From Zarea fungicola (Eukaryota > Ascomycota > Sordariomycetes > Hypocreales > Cordycipitaceae), in assembly GCA_900169235.1 (NCBI GenBank), contig FWCC01000164.1:62001-126000 (forward strand): a stretch of 64,000 nt of DNA, written 5' to 3'. The translations under genes and the position numbers were made by a program. Within the stretch, counting starts at the first letter, position 1. Every line of letters starts with the position of its first letter. The notes beneath the pieces were generated by a model that searched no databases, was not told where the DNA came from, and saw only the letters and a list, made by a program, of their open reading frames with translations. Shown in pieces: positions 34,222 to 45,667 of the stretch.

Positions 34222-36561
34222 TCAGGACCGTTTAGCCCTGAGATACTGCTTCGTAGACTGTCGCACACCCCGAATTCCCTTCATAATCTCGTGTCGCCCG
34301 TCGTAGAGTGGAAAGACAACTACGGCGAAAAAAGCAAAGAATTGCCAGATGATAGCCACCGTGGTCCAGCTCGTAAAAAAGGACCTTGTAAAGACCCAAT
34401 CGCGATACAGCGGCATCGGCCAGATCACAAATGTGACGAGCACGATGACGACAAACATGGCCCAAGCAATTCGGTACCAGCGGCGCAGCTTGTGCAGAGT
34501 CACCTCGTCAAAGGGATGGCTTATCTCATCCAGGGGAACGGTTGCGCGCGACTCTTCTATCTTGACAAGACCAGAGGATGCCTTTCGGCTACCCGTGGCT
34601 TCCGCTCCAGTCTCAACATCCGACGACGATCCGGCCGACTCCTGAACCGGGGCGGCGGCAAACCCTCCATCAGCTGATTGCGGACCAGACTTTTCATCAT
34701 AGAGATCCAAGTCTGTGCTGGGAGTCTCAGCAAGCTCAATGCGCAGAAACTCGCGCCAATCAAATCGCGACGGCTTGTATAGCGAGATCAACACGGAATA
34801 CAGGGCTGGTGAGAAGAAGGAGCCAATGGCCCCGTACAGAGCCGGAAGGTTCTGAGACGTCGTCGCGATACTAATCCCTCCGTAAAACTGGTGCGCGACG
34901 CCGAGCCATATGCCGAGACCAGTCAGGAAGCCCAAAATTGGCGACACAATTGCAGCAAGCCGCGTCTGGCGGTCCCAGCAGAGCGTCAGGGCCAGCGGTA
35001 TGATACCCGGGCACGACAGGATGGGTCGGAAGTAGCCGATCCACGTCATGTTGGCGCCGCCATAGTTGAGGCCCAGGGAGATGGCGGTGATGGCCACGCC
35101 GTGAATGGCCACGGCAATGTGGCTCACGCTGACGAGCTTCTTGTCCGTCGCCTTGGGGTTGACGTACGTCTTGTAAATGTCAAACGACATGATGCTGCTG
35201 ACGGCAATCATGGACGACGATATGGTGCTGGTCAGCGCCATGAACATGAGCACGAAGAAGAGGATGATGCCCTTGTCGCCAATCAGGGACTTGATGGTGT
35301 ACGGCATGACGAGCCCGGCGTTGACCTGGGCGAGGGTGATGTCGGCCGGATAGGTCGGGAAGATGGCCGTCTTGTGAATCACTCTGGCAGTCAGCCCAAA
35401 GACGGTGCCCAGCCCCCATGGGATGCCAAAGACTGCAATGGCAGCGAGGTTGTAACCTGGGACGGTGGCATTGACCTCGGTCGCAAACGACTTTTGCCAA
35501 AAGGCAGTGTCCTTGATACTTGTCAGCATGCAACAACTTTTCGGCTCTAATTGAAAAAAAAAAAAAAGAAAAAAAAAGAAAAAAATACATACCATGACTA
35601 CCAACGCGAGGTTTCCAAACTTCAGGATTAAGCCCCAGATGATGGCATTCTTCGACTTCATGGTAAGAAGCGACCCTTCAAAGTTTCCAGGAATGTAGTT
35701 GTCGGCGGCTGAAGCTATAATCTTGTCATAAAGACCATGAAGGCCACCAATGGCGTCATGGGTCAAGACACTTAGTGTAAAGTAGATAATGAGGATCAGG
35801 GCAATGGTGGTGTGAAGATAATCGGTCAAAAAAGTGGCCTTGAGACCGCCCACAGCTGTGTAAAGTACCACTTTGAAGCTCAGGTTAGCTGAGTTCCCTG
35901 GACTACACAAAAAATGAGCAGGGAATATTTACCTCCTAGGGGAATTAGAACAGTGGCAGCGGCAAAGTGCATGCCCGAAACACCATAGATGAGCTGCGAC
36001 CCAGTCAAGATCATGGATGCACAGCCAAAAACGTTGTTTGTGAGATTCAGCACAATGAATACAAGGTGCCCAATCTTGCCATATCGCATTCGTATAATCT
36101 CCAGCGACGTATGAGCGTATGGCACTCGAATCTTGGCCAAGACACCAAGGGCTGCCATCAGCGCAATCTGGAAGCAAAGACCTGCCCCCCACCACTATAC
36201 GACGCAGTTAGCAGACATTTTACATCAAATCGAAAACTTTGTGCCTGTATATTCCCATCTACAAATATAAACTTACAAAGGGAAGCGCCAAGCCCCAGCG
36301 ATATGTCAGTGCCGATGCCAAGACGGTCTCATTGATCCACATCCAAGACGAAAAGACGGCAGATGCAGTCAGTCCAACGCCAACCGATCGGTTGGCCACC
36401 ATGAACATTTCAGAAGTACCAGAGTCTTCTTCCAGATACGCCTTTTGCACCTTGAGCGCAATCAAAATAATGGCACAGAAGAGGACACTGAGCCCAATGA
36501 GCAGGCCATAGGCCGTGCCCTGAGGGATCAGTGCCTCTGCAGCCAGCCCAATTCCAGCCAT
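34222..36561 (-). CDS. DUR3-like urea/solute:sodium symporter (SSS family)
   Basis: Four exons leftward, 36561-36277, 36194-35933, 35870-35593 and 35511-34222, join in phase to 704 residues. Introns of 82, 62 and 81 nt start GTAAGT, GTAAAT and GTATGT. The protein is a many-spanning membrane carrier. NNVFGCASMILTGSQ, YGVSGMH and AVGGLKATFLTDYLHT are characteristic of the DUR3 branch of the sodium/solute symporters, which import urea (and polyamines) with protons; about 690-700 residues is the usual length. A soluble loop with acidic and serine-rich sequence precedes the last two membrane segments. The third intron contains a long homopolymeric pyrimidine tract, is divisible by three and has no stop. 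It shares a 0.7-kb divergent promoter with the monooxygenase at 37280. Confidence 0.87.
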
Positions 36562-37279
36562 GGTGTTCTGACAGTGAGGCTAGTTGGCTTTCTGTAATTG
36601 ATTATATTGATTTGCCAGTTAATTAATCTTGCCAAGACGCCGTGGCTACCGCGGGCGCCGACCTCCTTTTGAGTCGCTCACATCAACGAGGTCTGCCTTG
36701 CGGCCTTCACGCCGCTTCTCCATCACGGCTGCAGCCTTGCCAGAGGGGTGCATAGACAGCGCACTATTCCCGCCGCCTCGCTGTGACGGTATTACACCAT
36801 GGAATGGCGTTATGCCCATAAAACAGGGTCCGGACATAGTCCACGGAATAGCAGCAGTGCATCAACCGATTCGTGCAACTAGCGCTTTTTACTTCAACCG
36901 ACCTGTCATGGATCCTTTCGCTGTCTTTTCTACATATGGCATATCAATGGGGGTCATTGTGGAACGTGCTTGCGCCGCTTCTAATTCTGTTAGATGACGT
37001 GCCATGTGCGTGATATGGCGATGTCAATTATATAAGTGATAAGGCCCCAGTTTGACCACGCTAACAGCAAGATGCGTCATTTGGCAGGCCAGAACGAGCG
37101 TTGATCAGAGTACTATCAAAATTGCCGGACGAATTGTTCGGACCATTTTAAAACTCAGCGATAAGTTGGAGCATTGTAAATGTAGATGATTAGCTGACCC
37201 AGTACTGTGAGCTTCGGCAGTTGCCATCATATCCAGACAACCTCCTCGCAGCATAATAGAAATTCGGCAAAATTTCACA
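36562..37279. promoter_or_regulatory. Divergent promoter with two GATAAG sites
   Basis: The 718 bp between the DUR3-like gene (leftward) and the monooxygenase (rightward) contain GATAAG at 37038-37043 and 37160-37165, the core of AreA/NIT2-type GATA sites used in nitrogen regulation. That both genes respond to nitrogen supply is inference from these sites and the transporter family. Confidence 0.5.
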
Positions 37280-38749
37280 ATGGCAGAAGAAAATGAAAGA
37301 AAAGAACAGTCAAATGGAGCAGGAATTGATTCCAAAAAGGAACTGATTCTGAATGCCTTTGTCATGAACACACCCGGGCATCTGACGCCCGGGCTCTGGC
37401 GGCATCCGAAAAACAACACGGCAAACTACACAAAGCTCTCCTTCTGGACGGACCTGGCAGAGTTGCTCGACAAGGCCAACTTCCACGCCATGTTCATCGC
37501 AGACACCCTCGGACCTTATGATGTGTACAAGGGGCCCGCCAACATTGAGCCGGCGCTGGCGTCGGGCGCGCAGTTCCCCGTCAACGATCCGCTCTACCTC
37601 GTCCCGTCCATGGCCGCCCGGACGAGGAACCTCATCTTTGGCGTGACCGCCAGCGTCACCTACGAGAAGCCCTACGCGCTGGCGCGCCGCCTGTCCACGG
37701 TGGACCATCTCAGCGAGGGGCGGCTCGCCTGGAACATTGTCACGTCGTACCTCGACAGCGCGGCCCGCAACCACGGCCTGAGGGAGCAGATCCCGCACGA
37801 CGAGCGCTACGCCATTGCCGACGAGTACATGGACGTCATCTACAAGCTGCTAGAGGGCAGCTTCCGCGACGACGCCGTGGTCAAGGACGTGCACAATGGT
37901 GTGTACATTGCCAGCAACACTGTCCGGCAGATCAACCACGTCGGCAGGTACTTTGACGTGCCCGGCCCGCACTTCTGCGAGCCCTCCCCGCAGCGGACGC
38001 CATTCCTGTTCCAGGCGGGCGTCTCGGACGCGGGCAACGCGTTTGGCGGCAAGCACGGCGAGGCCATCTTCATCAGCGGCCACGACCCGGCGAAGCTGCG
38101 CCAATCGGTGGCGAATATCCGCGCCGAGGCGGCCAGGCACGGCAGGGATCCCGCCCACATCAAGGTCATTGCGGGTCTCACCGTCATCGTGGCCGCCACG
38201 GACGAGGAGGCCGAGGCGAAGCGTCGGAGCTATCTGGAGTACGCAGATGCCGAGGGCGCGCTCGCGCTCATGGGCGGGTGGACCGGCGTCGACCTCTCGA
38301 GCTACGGCGACGACGACGACTTTCGCTTCAGCGACAGCCCGCGGGTCCAGTCCATTGTGCGCCGCTTCGCAGACACCGTTCCGGGGACGGAGAACCTCCC
38401 GTGGACGAAGCGGCGGATTGTGGAATTTCTCAGCCTCGGCGGGCTGGGGGCCAAGGTGACGGGCGGGCCGAAAAAGGTGGCGGATGAGATTGAGAACTTG
38501 GTCAATGTATCCGGCGTGGATGGGTTCAACCTCGCGCACATTGTGAATCCGGGTAGTTTTGAGGATATTATTGAGTTTTTGCTGCCTGAGCTGCAGCGGC
38601 GCGGGCTTTTCAGAAAAAGTGTCCAGAAGGACGGCGCTACGGCACGGGAAGTCTTTATCGGGTCGAGTAGGCTACCAGAGGATCATCCCGGTAGCCAGTT
38701 CAAGTGGAAGGCCGGCGAGGCGGTGCCGAAATATCAACAGGAGATTTAA
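37280..38749 (+). CDS. FMN-dependent (bacterial-luciferase-like) monooxygenase, NtaA/SnaA/DszA type
   Basis: A single exon of 489 residues, GC-rich. ELILNAFVMNTPGHLTPGLWRHP at the N-terminus, FHAMFIADTLG, AARTRNLIFGVTAS, RLSTVDHLSEGRLAWNIVTSYLDSAARN and FLFQAGVSDAG are the landmarks of the NtaA/SnaA/DszA group of flavin-dependent monooxygenases. These enzymes use FMNH2 supplied by a separate reductase to oxidise amines, sulfones or sulfonates and so release nitrogen or sulfur from xenobiotic or secondary compounds. No reductase gene is seen in the window. The lack of introns and high GC fit, but do not prove, an origin by transfer from bacteria. The adjacent urea-type transporter and GATA sites suggest a nutrient-scavenging role. 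Confidence 0.9.
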   Translation: MAEENERKEQSNGAGIDSKKELILNAFVMNTPGHLTPGLWRHPKNNTANYTKLSFWTDLAELLDKANFHAMFIADTLGPYDVYKGPANIEPALASGAQFPVNDPLYLVPSMAARTRNLIFGVTASVTYEKPYALARRLSTVDHLSEGRLAWNIVTSYLDSAARNHGLREQIPHDERYAIADEYMDVIYKLLEGSFRDDAVVKDVHNGVYIASNTVRQINHVGRYFDVPGPHFCEPSPQRTPFLFQAGVSDAGNAFGGKHGEAIFISGHDPAKLRQSVANIRAEAARHGRDPAHIKVIAGLTVIVAATDEEAEAKRRSYLEYADAEGALALMGGWTGVDLSSYGDDDDFRFSDSPRVQSIVRRFADTVPGTENLPWTKRRIVEFLSLGGLGAKVTGGPKKVADEIENLVNVSGVDGFNLAHIVNPGSFEDIIEFLLPELQRRGLFRKSVQKDGATAREVFIGSSRLPEDHPGSQFKWKAGEAVPKYQQEI

Positions 38750-39856
38750 GACGACAGATCTGGTTTTACGAAAGAAATGAAGAACCTAATGTAGCGGTTG
38801 TGCGAGCAATAAACAGACCAGCGAATCTCGGGATTATGACTTTCCCAATTGTAACGATCCTCGGTTCCGCTACACCAAATCTACCAAAATGTTAGCCATT
38901 AATACAGTAATACTACAGCGAGCGTGAATTTAGAGGACAACTACTTCTTAAACCGCAGTGCGAGTGCCATACTGGATAGTCGCTACAATGATGCCTTGAC
39001 TGTAGGGTAGCTGTGGACTTCTAGACTGTCTGCTCATGGTTGGCTGAATATCCCTGAAATTACAGTCAAACTTTCATTGAGATTAGGTCGGATGATTTTG
39101 CCGGCCTACCCAGCTTTTATATGACCAGTCTTATTTGCCACGTTGCGACGATACGCTGTAGTTGTCTTTCTGTCGGAGACCATCCAACTGGATGAAGGAC
39201 TGAGCCACACCTTACCAACAGCTGCGAGGTCTACGTACTACAAATGCTCAACAGATTAAAACCCCTAATTCTATTCGGCGATCGTAAATTTGAAAAGTGG
39301 GCTTGCATCGTAGAATCTTATCGGAGCGAGAGTGGCAGTGTGGCGTCTCCGAGTGTCAGATCGGTGCGCGGAAAACATCGTACCATTAACTCGGCAAGGA
39401 CGTTGAGATAAAACACGTCAGCTCCTTGCACTGCCCTGTCACCCTAACGCGCGTCCAGCAAAGTATATTTTCTTAAAAGTATGCTTGTTTTAGACCAATG
39501 GGGCTGAGAAGCAACTGTGCCAAGCTGCGAAAATCGCAGAAGGCTGCGGAAATCGCAAAGCAATACCAGGCAGTGCCTAGCAATGTGTAAATATTGGCGA
39601 AATGGGAGTTAGACACGCCAAATCTTGACTAGGCTGTGCGTCGGCCCCCATCAACGAACAAACAAGCTTTGCGGCGAAGCAATTACGTTCATTCTGCTCC
39701 TCTCCTTGGCCCATTGCTGGTATGCATGTGAACTCTGACGAGAGTTATTAAAACCGAACAAGACGCAAAGATGTAGCATCTCTTAACATCAGTTCAGCTC
39801 GCTCGACTCTGCAGCAAAGTATACTTTCACCTTTTCTTTGATACAATACCTCTACC
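38750..39856. other. Intergenic, no gene recognised
   Basis: About 1.1 kb; terminator of the monooxygenase and promoter of the RTA1-like gene. No supported frame. Confidence 0.5.
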
Positions 39857-40918
39857 ATGTCGAACTTGACGGGCATTTACCCCAATGGCACTCGCTATGG
39901 CAATACGACTCTCCTCTTGAATCGCAAGCTCTGTACGGTCGACACATGCGATCTGTCTCTTGCCAGCTTCTTGTATTTCCCGACACTGCCAGGCAATGCA
40001 GCATTTTCCGGGCTCTTTGCAGCCCTCTTGGTCGCCCAAGTCTTCCTCGGAGTGAGGCATAAGACCTGGGGATACATGGTGGCCATGCTGCTGGGTCTAG
40101 TGAGTTGGCCAACCGGAGAAGAAGTGCAAGAAATCCGCCGCTAACAGATTACTGCTAGCTCTGCGAGGTTATTGGATACGTTGCGCGAATCTTGCTATGG
40201 ATCTCACCCTTTGAACGCAACTACTTTTTGATGTACCTAATCACCCTCACCATTGGACCCGCCTTCCTCAGCGCTGCCATTTATCTCTGTCTCTCGCGAA
40301 TCGTGATTCTCTACGGCTCGCATCTCACGCGCTTCAGCCCTCGGTCATATACAATCTTCTTCTGCGGGTGCGACATCATCAGCCTAGTCCTGCAGGGCTC
40401 TGGTGGTGGCATTTCATCCACTGCCAACACAGCGGAGCTTGTGGACGTTGGCAAGAATATCATGCTGGCCGGTCTGGGCTTCAGGTATTTTCATTGACGC
40501 TCTTCTTGATCTGCGGCGCGGATATTGCATTCCGGATGTGGAAATTCTGTGCCCTGTAGAACTTGAAGCATCTCAATGTCATCGAGTCACGCCGCTTCAT
40601 CTGGTTTCTTGCTGGTCTCGTCGTCGCAACCGTTACCATCCATGCCCGAAGCACGTTCGCTGCGTGGAGCTGTCCGGCGGGTTTCGTGGCGAGCTTTTCA
40701 TCAGCGACGAGCCCCTGTTCATTGTCATGGAGGGTGTCATGATTTCTATTGCGTGCATTTGCCTCACCTGCCTGCATCCGGGCATTTGTTTTCAGGGTGT
40801 TTGGAACCAACTCGTCTTTCCTTTGCGTGGAGGAAAGTCCTCCCCTGGTAAGCAGAACAAAGGACTGATCACTGCGGACTCGGAAACTGAACTGAACAGT
40901 CTGGCAGGAACTGAGTAA
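39857..40918 (+). pseudogene. RTA1-like seven-helix membrane protein, disabled
   Basis: Exon 1 (39857-40099) and, after a 59-nt intron (GTGAGT...CTGCTAG), exon 2 from 40159 encode the N-terminal extracellular part and first membrane helices of an RTA1-like lipid-translocating exporter family protein (SGLFAALLVAQ, ARILLWISPF, AAIYLCLSRI, GCDIISLVLQ). The frame then breaks. At about 40484-40490 one base is missing between GLGF and QVFSLTLFL. In the new frame a TAG stands at 40557-40559. At about 40655-40661 another base is missing before RCVELSGGF. The final frame completes the family pattern (FISDEPLFIVMEGVM, LHPGICF) and ends at 40918. Three lesions in 180 bp argue for a pseudogene. Intact relatives are linked to resistance against membrane-active compounds. 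Confidence 0.8.
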
Positions 40919-41389
40919 CTTGGAGTGACGGGCTGACTGGTCTCAAGTTGCATTTCCTTCATTTCTTTACTTCCCTTATTGTATTACTTGACGGCTAGAC
41001 AAACCTTCGATAGAAGACATTAGACAGGACACATGGACATTGAAATAGACTGTAAACCTCTATTGTATTTAGACTTTTATTTGATAAATATTCCACTTCA
41101 GTTTCGTGGAGGGCATTTGCTTAGCGGAGTGACAACTACGGCGGGCTATCTCACAGTGGCAAGGTATGTAGCAGACCATATTGGAGTCGCGACACCACTA
41201 CACTTAGGCTCAAACATCTCACAAATCAATTGGCAATACACGATAGAAAATTCTCAGAGACTCAAGTTGTAATATAGTTCATCCAATAATCTATGGTAAT
41301 TTGATGCTGTCGGTCGCACTTCCGAGTTGGAGCTCAAACTCCACGATTCAAAATCCGCTACCATAGTGCCAGTTAAACTCTTGCCCGTG
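40919..41389. other. Intergenic, no gene recognised
   Basis: About 0.5 kb between convergent genes. Confidence 0.5.
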
Positions 41390-43021
41390 TTACTCGGATT
41401 CTCTTCCATCAGGCCGCCAGGAGGTAAATCGCCTTGTTGCAATATTTTGATTGAACATTTGGTCAATTTCCATCGCCGTTCGTCCTTTCATCTCCGGCAG
41501 CACAAACCAAGTAAGAACAATGGCTAGAATACACGTTCCGACATATAAAAATCCGGTCTTTGCACCAAGATTTCCAGCATCAGGGTTAAAAAGATAAGGG
41601 AGAATGACACTGACCACAGTGGAGGAGCTTTGCTGGACCACACCACCGATGGCTTGAGTCTTGGAACGCATCTGCAAGGAGCTAACCTCACCCATGACTG
41701 CATAGGCTGCCGGCCAGACTCCCATGCCGCATGCTACAATGACGGCAGTCATGGTTCCGCAGGCAATCCAGTAGACAGCTGCTCCCCTCCAAAATCCAAC
41801 GACTCCCATGACACCCCATAAAAACGCGGCGATACTGAGCGAGATGAGTGACACGGGGCGCCGGCCAACTCTTGAAAGAATGTATAGGCCTGCGCCGTTC
41901 GCCACACAGCCCGCAACAATTCCAGCTATGAGAAAAATTAAACTGATGCTGGACTCCATACCCAAGGTTTGTACAAAGTAGCTTGACTTGGAGACGAGCT
42001 CCAGTCCAAACAGCGCAGGGAAGAGGTTGACCATGATGACGATGAATGTTCGGCGGCGGTTCTCCGTGTTGAAGCAGCTCAAATAGCTGACAGACTCATT
42101 GATTGCCTTTTCCTCTGCTATTGTAAGCCTCATTCTTTCGAGTATCGGGTAAGGGTCAACGCGAGGTGCATATAATCGATGGGCGGCCTGGGCTGCTTTC
42201 TCGCTTTGTGACTTTGCCTCAAGATAGGCAGGGCTTTCAGGCATCACACAAGAAAGGATAAAGGGAGCGAGCGCAAGTATCCACTGCGATCCAAACGCGC
42301 CGAGATACGCTGGCTTACTGTCTGCCTTGTTGACGACGAAGACGACAATGGCCCCGAGCAGTTGACCAACCAGAGCACCAGCCGGGAAGAGCGCCATGGA
42401 GGAGCCCCGAAGTGCGACGGGCGCCGTCTCTGAGATGAACGTCATTGCCGTGACCTTGAGAATACCGACGGCATATCCTTGAAGCACTTTGCCGGCGAAG
42501 AACATTGCTCGCATGCCTTCAATCTGTGCAGGTAAAAAGCTGAAGAATATAATCGCCACACTAATCGCCGAGATTATGCTTCCAGTGGTCAAGCTGAGCC
42601 TGCGCCCGACGCGATCCTGTAAAATGCCCCCAGACATGGAGCCGAGAACCATGCCCATGGGCGTGGAGGCCAGCCACATTGCCAGCCAACGAGCCGGTAT
42701 GATTGTGGCTCCCTCATAGACCTCGCCGTAGTCATTTTTGAATGCATCCACGCCAGTGATGGAGCCAATGACAGCCAGATCAAATCCCCAGCCGACAACA
42801 ACGAGAGTAAGACACAAGTAGTACCCAACAATCTTGGGGTATAAAGCAATGGCTTTAGCGAGCGGCATAGCAGCCTCCTCTGCGTCCGTCTGCGATGTTG
42901 AAGGTGACGCATGGTCGTATTGTGAAGCTGGACGACTGGGTTTCTGCAAGTCGGTCTCAACTATAACGGACGTCTCTGTCTTGGCTAGTTCCAAGTGCTC
43001 TAGCTGGTTTTTAGTGTTCAT
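41390..43021 (-). CDS. MFS transporter of the sugar-porter family
   Basis: A single exon of 543 residues. A hydrophilic N-terminal tail of about 60 residues precedes twelve predicted membrane helices. Sugar-porter signatures are present: LQDRVGRRLSL after helix 2, GKVLQGYAVGI and TAPVALRG, PESPAYL after helix 6, SRVGRRPVS after helix 8 and LPEMKGRTAMEIDQMF at the C-terminus. The usual PESPRWL motif is altered to PESPAYL and PETKGR to PEMKGR, as in alpha-glucoside-transporter-like branches. It probably imports a sugar or sugar derivative with protons across the plasma membrane; the substrate is not predictable. The frame is intact. Confidence 0.9.
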   Translation of the reverse strand: MNTKNQLEHLELAKTETSVIVETDLQKPSRPASQYDHASPSTSQTDAEEAAMPLAKAIALYPKIVGYYLCLTLVVVGWGFDLAVIGSITGVDAFKNDYGEVYEGATIIPARWLAMWLASTPMGMVLGSMSGGILQDRVGRRLSLTTGSIISAISVAIIFFSFLPAQIEGMRAMFFAGKVLQGYAVGILKVTAMTFISETAPVALRGSSMALFPAGALVGQLLGAIVVFVVNKADSKPAYLGAFGSQWILALAPFILSCVMPESPAYLEAKSQSEKAAQAAHRLYAPRVDPYPILERMRLTIAEEKAINESVSYLSCFNTENRRRTFIVIMVNLFPALFGLELVSKSSYFVQTLGMESSISLIFLIAGIVAGCVANGAGLYILSRVGRRPVSLISLSIAAFLWGVMGVVGFWRGAAVYWIACGTMTAVIVACGMGVWPAAYAVMGEVSSLQMRSKTQAIGGVVQQSSSTVVSVILPYLFNPDAGNLGAKTGFLYVGTCILAIVLTWFVLPEMKGRTAMEIDQMFNQNIATRRFTSWRPDGRESE

Positions 43022-43908
43022 TTTTTCCAGCTGAAGCTAAAATATGTGTTGATGAGTGAAAGCTGTGTGCTGTTTTGTATAGAGAAGCTGAAAGATAGGC
43101 ACAGAGCTGCAAACCTGTGCCGAAAGCGCAGGAAGAGTGGCATCCCGAGAACTTAAATGGAACCTTATTTTTAACCATGCCATAGTGCGTGGCACATGCC
43201 ACTGTAAAGTTGGACTGTAACTGATTTCAGCTCCGAACATTGATTTTCGCCACGAGTGTAGAAATTGCGAATTCCGCGATACTTTGCGATAATCGCCCAT
43301 CTCTCCGTGCCTCGGCTGCCAAGTATTGCTGCGCCTCTTTCCATGCTTATAATGTACCCCTACTCCTGCCTCATACAAATGCGAAGAATTTTAGTAATGA
43401 CGTGTCCCATGGAACCATGGAACATGATGATTGCGACGACAGTTTCACATGGGTGTCTGAATGGCCGATTCGCAACCACTGGCAATTCACCACATGCCTT
43501 GCCGATAACACTGCAAATGTCGGGTGAAATTTGAGCATTAAATTTACCGCCTACAGTTAAATAGAAATAAGCTCACACGGTGCAGTTTATTAGTGAAGGG
43601 CGACAAAAGTCTGTTTCGCGTTACTGGCCCTCGCCTTGCTGCAAGCACTTCGTCGAGCGACACAAGCTAAATGGGTCAAGAAATAGAGCATGCCGTATTT
43701 GGACTATAGTTACGACTTTCAAGGTCAAGCTCATAGTTTCATGCGAAAACCGATTTGATTAGGAATATAACCAACCAGCGATTCAGGCCTAAAAAGCCTC
43801 TATAGAGATACAAATCAACACCACCATGTATTCTGGAACTTGAGCTGGCCGCTTTCGCCGCGCTACCACATAAATAAAGCATGGAAGCTAAGCTTGACTT
43901 TTTATTTT
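43022..43908. other. Intergenic, no gene recognised
   Basis: About 0.9 kb, the promoter of the sugar-type carrier and the end of the next gene; only unsupported short frames. Confidence 0.5.
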
Positions 43909-45667
43909 TTACAATCTGTATCTGAACGCAGGGTTTTCTCTATCGGTCAAGTCGAGGAATGCTGTCGCCGCCATCTGTCCATCATCAATTGGTGCTCGCG
44001 CGTCCCTCTTGCGGTTCTCATGGCGCAAAAAGAAATACAAGGTAGCGATAAGGATAATCGAAAATGAAGTCGTGGTGAGAATGATCTTGAACGTAGTAGG
44101 ATAATGCAAAACCTTCTCGGTCGTACGCACAGTCAAGGGAGCAATACCGTTTGATGCACAGTATGCAACCCACATGAGTCCGGCCGTGACTGCCTTCTTG
44201 GTGTGACCGGCAGTATTGATACTGATGACGGATAGGGTCATCACATGTGCCGCTGGGAAGAATCCAAGCAGGTAAAGGCCCCCGAGAGGCACAGCTTTGA
44301 CGATCCACGAAGACTTCCATATCATGACCGAGCCGGCAATGACGGGGAAGCAGCAGATGAAGACGCAGATGCAGCGCATATTACGTATAAAAACTGCGAT
44401 GAGGCTGATGTGGAGGTTAGCAGAGCCTCTAATAACATGGTTTGTGCAACACCCTTGGAATTGCAATTTTGACATACCCTGTTCCGAGAAGGCCCATGAA
44501 AATGAGGACTCCGAGGCCTCCAAGAATTAGTACGGATTGGAAGGAAGTGTATCCAAAGCCACTAGTAATGACCGTGCCAAAGGCTCCCACTGCACCATTG
44601 GCAAGATTAATCGAGAAGATGAACAGCGCTCCAAGCCAGTTCTTCGGGTCGACAAAGGCCTCCTTGATTTGGTAACTCTTTACTGACTTGTTTTCTATTC
44701 CGGTCAGCTCAAGCCGCATTCGCTCAACTGCAACTGCCTTCATCCTCTTGTTCAGGAATGTGGCCTTGACTGGGTTATCTGGCAGTACCAGAATTATGAT
44801 GAGTCCCCAAACGGCCGTAATCGATCCAATCACCATGAATTGGTATTTCCACGGAGAGAGACTGCCATTAATATGCCCAATTGCATAGAGAATCAAGTTT
44901 CCAATGAGTGCACCCATTCCGGTAGACGAGTACCAAATCGCAAAACGAAGTGGCTGCTCCTCTCGCTTATACCACATTGCGGTGATGAGGGAAAAGGCTG
45001 GAGCAACTCCGGCTTCCGTGAAGCCCAAGAACAATCTGAAATAAAGAAGAACCGTCAGAAGTGGCAAAACAAAAGACAACCGCTCTAATGTTCGTCAACG
45101 TACCGAAGAATCAGCAGGCCATGGTATGATTTCACTGCTGCCGTGCAGACAGTGATGCCTCCCCAAAGAAATATTGTAGCTCCGATGTACTTTGCAATCG
45201 GAAGTCGCTGACAGAGATAAACCGCGGGGATGACTAATTCTCAGGTTAGAATGTACAAGGTAGAAAGGAAGCATGCCATTATGGGCTGGAACAAGTGTAG
45301 AGATCGACGAACCGCCGAGGAGGTAGCCCCAGAAAAAGATGAGTGAGCAATAAGTGTACTTTTGCAAGCTAAGAGCTGGCTTCTTGTTGACCTCAACAAT
45401 ATCAAAAAGCCCCAAATCCTCAATAATTCCGAACAAAGCAGCTCCCGTCAAGCACGCCTTGTCCATGTACTGAAGACCAAACGACAGGAACATGAGAGGC
45501 ATCATGAACATGTCCACGCGTCGAAGACATTGCCTGTCGTCTTCAGGAGTCAAAGTAACTGGCTCATTCTCCAAGGTAAAGTTCAAAGCAATGTCTTCAT
45601 AATGCTGAGAGTTGCCGCGGGCTTGTTTCTCGTCAGACACGTTTCGCATGTCGGTTGAGGCTGCCAT
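43909..45667 (-). CDS. MFS transporter, allantoate-permease (Dal5/ACS) type
   Basis: Four exons leftward, 45667-45313, 45233-45104, 45035-44478 and 44404-43909, give 512 residues in phase; introns are 79, 68 and 73 nt (donors GTTCGT, GTACGT, GTATGT). ATG 45667 is chosen because the longer frame upstream begins only at a non-ATG codon. The protein has the anion:cation-symporter layout: RRVDMFMMPLMFLSFGLQYMDK in helix 1, WGYLLG then YLCQRLPIAKYIG, FLGFTEAGVAPAF and MWYKREEQPLRFAIWYSSTGMG, and a late NTAGHTKKAVTAGL. Relatives import allantoate, nicotinate, pantothenate and similar organic anions with protons. Together with the DUR3-like gene it suggests nitrogen-compound uptake (inference). Confidence 0.9.

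Noticed and set aside
37850..38539. Long antisense frames opposite the monooxygenase
   Set aside because: Shadow frames caused by high third-position GC in the real gene.
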